NCBI RefSeq assembly: GCF_029626175.1
Contig: NZ_JARUBM010000002.1
Coordinates: 248,001 to 312,000, forward strand
From: Micromonospora sp. WMMD1082
GTDB taxonomy: Bacteria > Actinomycetota > Actinomycetes > Mycobacteriales > Micromonosporaceae
Reading direction: 5' to 3'
DNA length: 64,000 nucleotides
Shown here: piece after piece, positions 57,879 to 64,000 of the stretch
Layout of the letters: each line of letters starts with the position of its first letter
Position numbering within the stretch: position 1 is the first letter of the stretch
Notes under the pieces: model-generated
Told to the model about the DNA's origin: nothing
What the model saw: only the letters and a program-made list of their open reading frames with translations
The model's database searches: none
Program-made: the position numbers and the translations under genes

Positions 57879-59069
57879 TTACGCGGTCTGTCCGGAGGCG
57901 TCCGTCCCGAGCAACGCATCGACGAACTGCGCCGGGTCGAACGGCGCCAGGTCGTCCGGGCCCTCGCCGAGACCGACCAGCTTCACCGGGATGCCGAGCT
58001 TGCGCTGTACCGCGATCACGATGCCGCCCTTGGCGGTGCCGTCGAGCTTGGTGAGCACCACCCCGGTGACGTTGACCACCTCGGTGAAGACGCGGGCCTG
58101 CTCCAGGCCGTTCTGGCCGGTGGTGGCGTCGAGCACCAGCAGTGTCTCGTCGATCGGGCCGTGCTTGGACACCACCCGCTTGACCTTGCCCAGCTCGTCC
58201 ATCAGGCCGACCTTGTTCTGCAGCCGGCCGGCGGTGTCGACGAGGACGGTGTCGACGCCGGTCTCGATGCCCCGCTTGACCGCGTCGAAGGCGACGCTGG
58301 CTGGGTCGGCACCCTCCGGGCCACGGACCGTCTCGGCGCCGACCCGCCCGGCCCAGGTCTGCAGCTGGTCGGCGGCGGCGGCCCGGAACGTGTCGGCGGC
58401 GCCGAGCAGCACGCTGCGCCCGTCCGCGATGAGCACGCGGGCGATCTTGCCGCAGGTGGTGGTCTTGCCCGCGCCGTTGACGCCGACCACCAGCAGCACC
58501 GCCGGCACGCCCTCCTTCGGCGCGGTGTGCAGGGCGCGGTCCAGCCCCGGGTCGAGCGCGTTGACCAACTCGACGGCGAGCAGGGTACGCAGTTCGGCAA
58601 CCGTCCGGGTGCCCAGCACCCGGGTGCGCTCCTGGAGGCGGTCGACGATCTCCCGGGTGGCCTCGACTCCCACGTCGGCGCTGATCAGGCTGTCCTCGAT
58701 CTCCTCCCAGACGTCCTCGTCGAGCCGGTCGCGGCTGAGCAGGCCGAGCAGGCCCTTGCCGAAGACGTTCTGGGAACGGGACAGCCGGGACCGTAGCCGC
58801 ACCAGCCGGCCGGCGGTCGGCTCGGGCACCTCGACGGTCGGTGCCGGCGCCTCGACGACCGGCGGCGGCTCGACCAGGACACCGGTGGACAGGTCCGCCT
58901 CCGGTGCCTGCACCGGAGGCCCGGCGAGGTCCTCCTCCGCCCGGGTGTCGACCTCCGTACGCGGCAGCGGCGGCCCCGACCGTCGACGCAGCCGCGGCAC
59001 GACCAGCCCGATGCCGCCGAGGATCAGCACGCCGAGCAGGGCGAGAGCGATGAGGAGGTATTCCGTCAT
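57879..59069 (-). CDS. ftsY: Signal recognition particle receptor FtsY
   Basis: 396 residues. One N-terminal membrane segment (LLIALALLGVLILGGIGLVV), an acidic/Pro-rich linker to about 90, and the NG domain with GVNGAGKTTTCGKIA near 195, DTAGRLQNK and TKLDGTAKGG. It receives SRP-bound ribosomes at the membrane. In contrast to E. coli it has a true membrane helix, the actinobacterial form. Confidence 0.97.
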   Translation of the reverse strand: MTEYLLIALALLGVLILGGIGLVVPRLRRRSGPPLPRTEVDTRAEEDLAGPPVQAPEADLSTGVLVEPPPVVEAPAPTVEVPEPTAGRLVRLRSRLSRSQNVFGKGLLGLLSRDRLDEDVWEEIEDSLISADVGVEATREIVDRLQERTRVLGTRTVAELRTLLAVELVNALDPGLDRALHTAPKEGVPAVLLVVGVNGAGKTTTCGKIARVLIADGRSVLLGAADTFRAAAADQLQTWAGRVGAETVRGPEGADPASVAFDAVKRGIETGVDTVLVDTAGRLQNKVGLMDELGKVKRVVSKHGPIDETLLVLDATTGQNGLEQARVFTEVVNVTGVVLTKLDGTAKGGIVIAVQRKLGIPVKLVGLGEGPDDLAPFDPAQFVDALLGTDASGQTA

Positions 59070-59217
59070 GCCGGAATCCTGTCAGATGCCGGCGACCGCG
59101 TCTCAGCCACCGCTCCCGGGCCCGCTCGAGAAGCGGCGGTGGTCTCGGCCACCGCCAGCAGTGGTGTGGCCGCCGAGCGGGTAGTAAGGATGAAGCTCTG
59201 TCGTCTGGAGGTCCCGC

Positions 59218-60942
59218 ATGCCCGCCGAGTTGCTCATCGGTCCCCTGCTGCGCCGGGTCGTCGGCACGCGGGCCACCGTGTGGGTCGAGACCACGGCGCC
59301 GGCGGTGGTCACCGTCCGCACGAGCGACGGCGCCGCCGGCACCGCGCGCACCTTCACCGCGTACGACCACCACTACGCGCTGGTGGTGGTCGACGGGCTG
59401 ACCCCGGACAGCGCCACCAGCTACGAGGTGCGGGTCGACGGCGAGGTGGCCTGGCCGCTGCCGGACAGCCGCTTCCCGCCCAGCGTGATCCGTACCCGCG
59501 CCGCCGACGACCGGGATCAGCCGGTCCGCCTGCTCTTCGGGTCCTGCCGGGAGACCACGCAGCACGCCACCACCCGCAAGCTGCCGCCGGACGCGCTCGA
59601 CGCGTACACCCGCCGGGTGCTGGCCGACCCCGACCCGGCGGCCCTGCCCGACCTGGTGCTGCTCCTCGGCGACCAGGTCTACGCCGACGAGACCTCGCCC
59701 ACCATGCGGCGCCTGCTGCGCCGCCGGCACCGGCGCCCGGCGGGCTCCCCCCGCGACCAGGTGGTCAGCTTCGACGAGTACACCAAGCTCTACCTGGAGT
59801 CCTGGAGCGACCCGGAGATCCGCTGGCTCTTCTCCACCGTGCCGAGCGTGATGATCTTCGACGATCACGAGATCATCGACGACTGGAACACCTCGGCCTC
59901 CTGGCGGGCCGAGATGCGCCGGCAGCCCTGGTGGGCCGAGCGGATCGCCAGCGGCCTGGCCTCCTACTGGGTGTACCAGCACCTGGGCAACCTCTCCCCG
60001 GACGAGATCGCCGCCGACCCCGTCTTCGCCCGGGTGAGCGCGGCCGGAGATGCCACGGAGGTGCTGCGCGAGTTCGGCGAGCGGGTCGACACCGGGGTCG
60101 GCGGTTACCAGTGGAGCTACGCGCTCGACCTGGGCCGCACCCGGCTGGTGATGCTGGACAACCGGTGCAGCCGGGTGCTGCTGCCGGGCCACCGGGCGAT
60201 GCTGCCACCCGGCGAGTGGTCGTGGTTCGTCGACCGCGTCCACGGCGACTACGACCACCTGGTGGTCGGCTCCTCGCTGCCCTGGCTGCTGCCGCCCGGC
60301 ATCCACCATGTCGAGGCGTGGAACGAGAAGCTGGCCGACTCGGCCCGGCCCTGGGTCGCCGGGCTGGCCGAACGGCTGCGCCGCGGCCTCGACCTGGAGC
60401 ACTGGGGCGCCTTCCGCCGCTCGTTCGACGCCCTCGCCACGCTGTTCGCCCGGATCGGCGCCGGCGCACCCGGCACACCCGACGACCGCAAGGGCGCCGG
60501 CCCGGCGTACCCGCCACCGGCGTCGATCAACGTCCTCTCCGGCGACGTGCACCACTCCTACGTGGCCCGGGTCCGCTTCGCCGACCGCGCCGTACGCACC
60601 CCCGTACACCAGCTCACCTGCTCGCCGATCCACAACCAGGTGCCCGCCGGGATGCGCCCGCTGATGCGGCTCGGCTGGGCCCGCGGGCCGGCCGGGGCGG
60701 CCCGGGCACTGGCCCGCACCGCCGGGGTGCGCCGGCCCCTGGTGAAGTGGCGCAAGCTGGCCGGACCGTACTTCGGCAACGCGGTGGCGACCCTCACCCA
60801 CGCCGGCCGGGGCGCCGAGGTGGTCATCGAGGGCACCACCGACGACGGTCACCTGCGCGAGGTGGCCCGGCACCGACTCACCCCGACACCGAAGGAAGGG
60901 CCCCCGGTTGACGCCTCGCGTCGTATAGCGGCGCCCTCCTGA
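59218..60942 (+). CDS. PhoD-like alkaline phosphatase family protein (no signal peptide)
   Basis: 574 residues from the ATG at 59218 (GGAGGT upstream). PhoD-family motifs: FGSCRETTQHATTRK, LLLGDQVYADET, MIFDDHEIIDDWN and SGDVHHSYVAR. Unlike Bacillus PhoD it has no Tat signal and probably stays in the cytoplasm, where its substrate is unknown. The final 17 codons (PKEGPPVDASRRIAAPS) are encoded by a GC-rich element that recurs upstream of rpsB. It is divergent from ftsY and followed by a DinB-fold gene. Confidence 0.88.
   Translation: MPAELLIGPLLRRVVGTRATVWVETTAPAVVTVRTSDGAAGTARTFTAYDHHYALVVVDGLTPDSATSYEVRVDGEVAWPLPDSRFPPSVIRTRAADDRDQPVRLLFGSCRETTQHATTRKLPPDALDAYTRRVLADPDPAALPDLVLLLGDQVYADETSPTMRRLLRRRHRRPAGSPRDQVVSFDEYTKLYLESWSDPEIRWLFSTVPSVMIFDDHEIIDDWNTSASWRAEMRRQPWWAERIASGLASYWVYQHLGNLSPDEIAADPVFARVSAAGDATEVLREFGERVDTGVGGYQWSYALDLGRTRLVMLDNRCSRVLLPGHRAMLPPGEWSWFVDRVHGDYDHLVVGSSLPWLLPPGIHHVEAWNEKLADSARPWVAGLAERLRRGLDLEHWGAFRRSFDALATLFARIGAGAPGTPDDRKGAGPAYPPPASINVLSGDVHHSYVARVRFADRAVRTPVHQLTCSPIHNQVPAGMRPLMRLGWARGPAGAARALARTAGVRRPLVKWRKLAGPYFGNAVATLTHAGRGAEVVIEGTTDDGHLREVARHRLTPTPKEGPPVDASRRIAAPS
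60892..60940. repeat. GGGCCCC element at the PhoD-like gene 3' end
   Basis: AAGGAAGGGCCCCC followed by GGTTGACGCC, with an imperfect inverted end GCGCCCTCCT at 60931-60940. The first 20 or so bases resemble the element at 32323-32368. It supplies the last codons of the gene, so it may have inserted there. Confidence 0.45.
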
Positions 60943-61011
60943 CGCCGCAGCACCGCAGCCCGGCCGAAAACGTGTCGCCGGGTGTCAGGTATCCGGGCCA
61001 GGATGGTCGGC

Positions 61012-61533
61012 ATGACCTGGAGAGCACCGGAGATCACCCGGGCCGCCGAGCCCTACGTCGGCGACGAGCGCACCATCCTGGCGGGTTGGCTCGACTACCA
61101 CCGGCAGACCCTGCTGCACAAGTGCGCGGGCCTCACCGCCGACCAGTTGCGGACCGCGAGCGTCGAGCCGTCCGGGCTCACCCTGCTCGGCCTGGTCCGG
61201 CACCTGGCCGAGGTGGAGACCTGGTGGTTCCGGGAGAACTTCGCCGGCGAGCAGGTCGACTATCCGTTCTACACCGAGGCGAATCCGGACGCCGACTTCG
61301 ACGTCAGCGACGCCGACGCCGAGGCCGACTTCGCCACCTACCACCGGGAGGTGGAGCTGGCCCGGGCCGCCGTCGTCGGCCGCTCGCTCGACGAGACGTT
61401 CACCGAGGTCGGCCCGAAGCGCCGGACGTTCAACCTGCGCTGGGTCTACGGCCACATGATCGAGGAGTACGCACGCCACAACGGGCACGCCGACCTCATC
61501 CGCGAACGTATCGACGGCGCCACCGGCGAGTGA
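61012..61533 (+). CDS. DinB/DUF664-fold protein
   Basis: 173 residues from the ATG at 61012. The four-helix DinB motif shows at LAGWLDYHRQTLLHKCAGL and LVRHLAEVETWWFRENFAG, with HMIEEYARHNGHADLIRE near the end carrying the third metal His. Related DUF664 proteins include mycothiol-dependent enzymes, but a role here is not shown. It is 5 nt from the convergent HAD gene. Confidence 0.9.
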   Translation: MTWRAPEITRAAEPYVGDERTILAGWLDYHRQTLLHKCAGLTADQLRTASVEPSGLTLLGLVRHLAEVETWWFRENFAGEQVDYPFYTEANPDADFDVSDADAEADFATYHREVELARAAVVGRSLDETFTEVGPKRRTFNLRWVYGHMIEEYARHNGHADLIRERIDGATGE

Positions 61534-61538
61534 CCCGC

Positions 61539-62159
61539 TCAGGCCGCCAGCGCCGCCCGGAGGTAGGGGAGGTCGGTGGGGCCGGTCCAGCGGTAGGCGG
61601 AGAGGCCGGCCGCCCGGGCCCCGCTGATCGCGCGATCCTCGTCGTCGACGAAGAGCACCCGGGCCGGCGAGGTCTCCAGCGCCTCGCAGGCGGCCCGGAA
61701 GTACTCCGGCGCCGGCTTGTGCACGCCGATGACCGAGGAGTTGACCACGACGTCCAGCTCGTCGGTCAGGTCGAGCGCGGCCAGATCCTCGTCGAGCAGG
61801 TCGGTGGCGTTGGTGCCGAGGCCGACCCGGATGCCGGCGACCCGCACCTGGCGGACGAACGTCAGCACGTCGGGGTCGACCTCACCGCGATAGCGCTGCC
61901 ACTGCCGCACCGCCGCGCGGGCCCGCTCGGCGTCACCCACCGACGGGGCGAGCGCGTCCGCCACGCTGGTCATCCAGTCGGCGTGGCTGACCTGGCCGGT
62001 GAGCACCGGTTGCAGCCGCTCCCACTGCATGGCGATGTCGCCGAGCACGCCGGAGGAGAGGCCGTACTCGCGCTCCACCCCGGCGGCGACCGCCGGGTTC
62101 CAGCGACGCAGTACGCCGTCGAAGTCCACCAGGAGCGCCGTCGCGCGTTCCCGAGCCAC
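61539..62159 (-). CDS. HAD-superfamily hydrolase
   Basis: 206 residues from a GTG. Motif I DFDGVLRRW with the nucleophile Asp, motif II GLGTNATD, motif III Lys in VIGVHKPAP and motif IV FVDDEDRAI are all present, so a catalytic HAD phosphatase. The substrate is unknown. It is 6 nt after the smc stop and probably cotranscribed with smc. Confidence 0.92.
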   Translation of the reverse strand: MARERATALLVDFDGVLRRWNPAVAAGVEREYGLSSGVLGDIAMQWERLQPVLTGQVSHADWMTSVADALAPSVGDAERARAAVRQWQRYRGEVDPDVLTFVRQVRVAGIRVGLGTNATDLLDEDLAALDLTDELDVVVNSSVIGVHKPAPEYFRAACEALETSPARVLFVDDEDRAISGARAAGLSAYRWTGPTDLPYLRAALAA

Positions 62160-62165
62160 TAGCCG

Positions 62166-64000
62166 TCACTTCTCCTCGCCGCGGCCGTGCCGCTCGTCGT
62201 CGCCGTCGGCCCGGTTGAGCCGCTGGCTGATCACCTGGGTCACCCCACCGCGCATGGTGACGCCGTAGAGCGCGTCGGCGATCTCCATCGTGCGCTTCTG
62301 GTGCGTGATGACGATCAGCTGACTCTTCTCCCGCAGCTGCGCCAGCAGGGTGATCAATCTGCCCAGGTTCACGTCGTCGAGGGCCGCCTCCACCTCGTCC
62401 ATGATGTAGAACGGGCTGGGCCGGGCGCGGAAGATCGCCACCAGCATCGCCACCGCGGTCAGCGACCGCTCGCCGCCGGAGAGCAGCGACAGCCGCTTGA
62501 TCTTCTTGCCGGGCGGGCGGGCCTCGACCTCGACGCCGGTGGTCAGCAGGTCGTCCGGGTCGGTGAGGATCAGGCGCCCCTCGCCACCGGGGAACAGCAC
62601 GGTGAAGACCTGCTCGAACTCGCGGGCGGTGTCGGCGAAGGCGCTGGCGAAGACCTCCAGGATCCGGTCGTCGACATCCTTCACCACGGTGAGCAGATCC
62701 CGCCGCGTCGCCTTGAGGTCCTCCAACTGCTCGGAGAGGAACTTGTAGCGCTCCTCCAGCGCGGCGAACTCCTCCAGAGCCAGGGGGTTGACCTTGCCGA
62801 GCAGGGCGAGTTCCCGTTCGGACTTGGCGGCCCGCTTCTCCTGCACCGGCCGCTCGTAGCGGACCGGTTCCGGCACCGGCAGACCGTCCCGCTCGGCGGC
62901 GGCCACCTCGGCCTCGGTGGGCGGCACCGGCTGGCTCGGGCCGTACTCGGCGATCAGCGTCTCCACGGTCAGGCCGAAGTCCTCGGCCGCCTTCGCCTCC
63001 AACTGCTCGATGCGCAGCCGCTGCTCGGCGCGGGCGACCTCGTCGCGGTGCACCTGGCTGGTCAGCCGCTCCAGCTCCGCGCCGAACCGCTTCGCGGCGG
63101 CCCGCACCTCCTGCAGCTCCGCCTCGCGGGTGGCCCGCTCGCGCGCCACCGCGTCGCGGTGCTCCTCGGCCTGGGCGATGCTGGTGGTCAGCCGGGTCAA
63201 CGCCGTCCGCGCCCCGCCGGCGACCGCCCGGGCGATGGCCGCGCCCCGGGTCCGCGCCGCCCGCCGGGCCGCGGCCCGCTCGCGCGCCGCGCGCTCGGCG
63301 TTGGCCTGCCGGCGCAACGAGTCGGCCCGACCGGCGATGGAGGCGACCCGCTCCTCGGCGGTACGCACCGCGAGCCGTACCTCCATCTCGTTCTGCCGGG
63401 CCTGCGGCACCATCGCGGCGAGTTGGTCGCGTTCCTCGGTCGAGGGTTCGGCGTCGATCGGCGTCACCTCCGCCAGCCGCAGCCGCTCCTCCAGTTCCGC
63501 CAGGGCGGTCAGGTCCCGCTCCCGGGCCGCCTCGGCGCGGGCACGGGACTCGCCGAGCCGGTCGGTCTCCCCCTTCGCCGACCGGGCGGCGGCGCCCAGC
63601 TCCGCCAGCCGCCGGGCGGCGGCGTTGCGGTGGCTCTCCGCCTCCCGCTTGGCCGCGGCGGCGTGCTGCACGGCCTCCTTGGCGCCGGCCACCTCGGCGC
63701 GCGCCTCGACCAGCTGCTCCCGCAGTTCGGCGCTGGTCCGCTCGGCCGCCAGCCGGTTGGCCCGGGCCTCCTCGACGGCCGCCTGCACCTCGATGTAACT
63801 GGGCGCCTTGGCCGACCCACCCGCCGCCGCGTACGCCCCGACCACGTCACCGTCCCGGGTGACCGCGCGCAGCTCGGGGTTGCCGGCGACCACCTCGGCG
63901 GCGGCCGACAGGTCGTCGACCAGCACCACGTCGCGCAGCGCCCGGTGCACCGCGGGGCGGATCTGCGCGTCGCAGTCGACCAGGTCAGGAGCCCAGTGGG
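62166..64000 (-). CDS. smc: Chromosome segregation protein SMC (5' end outside window)
   Basis: The frame is open to the right edge; 611 complete codons of the C-terminal half are present (typical SMC about 1190). It starts in the hinge (AQIRPAVHRALRDVVLVDD), continues in a long coiled coil of Arg, Ala and Glu, and ends with the ATPase head: signature LLSGGERSLTAVAML and Walker B FYIMDEVEAALDD, then VITHQKRTMEIADALYGV. SMC with ScpA and ScpB condenses the origin region. It is upstream of HAD, then DinB and PhoD-like genes, with ftsY further on. Confidence 0.97.
   Translation of the reverse strand, partial: HWAPDLVDCDAQIRPAVHRALRDVVLVDDLSAAAEVVAGNPELRAVTRDGDVVGAYAAAGGSAKAPSYIEVQAAVEEARANRLAAERTSAELREQLVEARAEVAGAKEAVQHAAAAKREAESHRNAAARRLAELGAAARSAKGETDRLGESRARAEAARERDLTALAELEERLRLAEVTPIDAEPSTEERDQLAAMVPQARQNEMEVRLAVRTAEERVASIAGRADSLRRQANAERAARERAAARRAARTRGAAIARAVAGGARTALTRLTTSIAQAEEHRDAVARERATREAELQEVRAAAKRFGAELERLTSQVHRDEVARAEQRLRIEQLEAKAAEDFGLTVETLIAEYGPSQPVPPTEAEVAAAERDGLPVPEPVRYERPVQEKRAAKSERELALLGKVNPLALEEFAALEERYKFLSEQLEDLKATRRDLLTVVKDVDDRILEVFASAFADTAREFEQVFTVLFPGGEGRLILTDPDDLLTTGVEVEARPPGKKIKRLSLLSGGERSLTAVAMLVAIFRARPSPFYIMDEVEAALDDVNLGRLITLLAQLREKSQLIVITHQKRTMEIADALYGVTMRGGVTQVISQRLNRADGDDERHGRGEEK

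Noticed and set aside
57250..60873. Minus-strand frame of about 1207 codons
   Set aside because: Crosses ftsY in another frame and the PhoD-like gene in antisense; it is an effect of high GC.

Overview
The window is a high-GC actinobacterial chromosome segment, most like Micromonospora or a close relative. The base composition, frequent GTG starts, DUF574 and DUF397 family genes, a GlnR-type operator, and the core gene order all point that way. No rRNA, tRNA, CRISPR array, prophage or insertion sequence was seen.

About 1-12.5 kb is accessory: a truncated PAS-GGDEF-EAL c-di-GMP protein paired with a DUF574 methyltransferase, a thiolase, a hydroquinone-reductase-type GST with a DUF998 membrane protein, an OYE flavoprotein, a fused two-module ABC exporter, a GNAT enzyme and a PadR regulator with palindromic operators. 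About 12.5-16.2 kb is ispG-rseP-dxr on the minus strand (MEP isoprenoid steps flanking the site-2 protease). About 16.2-24.2 kb is accessory again: a decayed DUF5753/DUF397 gene, a GNAT, a secreted M14 peptidase, a YihY membrane protein, a PYROXD2-like oxidoreductase and a metallo-beta-lactamase/Rieske fusion.

From 24 kb to the right edge the window follows the conserved actinobacterial order known from M. tuberculosis (Rv2867c-Rv2922c). It runs DUF2631, rlmN, cdsA, frr, pyrH, tsf, rpsB, then yraN-comM-dprA-xerC and the M23 peptidase, then DUF2469, rnhB, two lepB genes, rplS, trmD, rimM, khpA, rpsP, then proS, ffh, glnD, glnB, amtB, ftsY and smc. These genes serve translation (rpsB, tsf, frr, rpsP, rplS, proS), tRNA/rRNA modification and ribosome assembly (trmD, rlmN, rimM), protein export (ffh, ftsY, lepB), nitrogen sensing (amtB-glnB-glnD), DNA uptake/recombination (comM, dprA, xerC) and chromosome condensation (smc).

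The main surprises are structural. The block from yraN to the M23 gene (about 33.5-39.7 kb) is inverted relative to the M. tuberculosis order. A 28-bp paired TCCACA element sits at nearly the same distance (50-51 nt) upstream of both outward ends of that block (yraN and the M23 gene). A repeat-derived 54-codon ORF bridges yraN and comM with ATGA overlaps on both sides. Several small palindromic or tandem repeats sit at gene ends, in some cases supplying stop codons. I see no unmistakable new multi-gene defence or biosynthetic system; the best candidates for something undescribed are the TCCACA element, the coupling repeat, and the PadR operator cluster.
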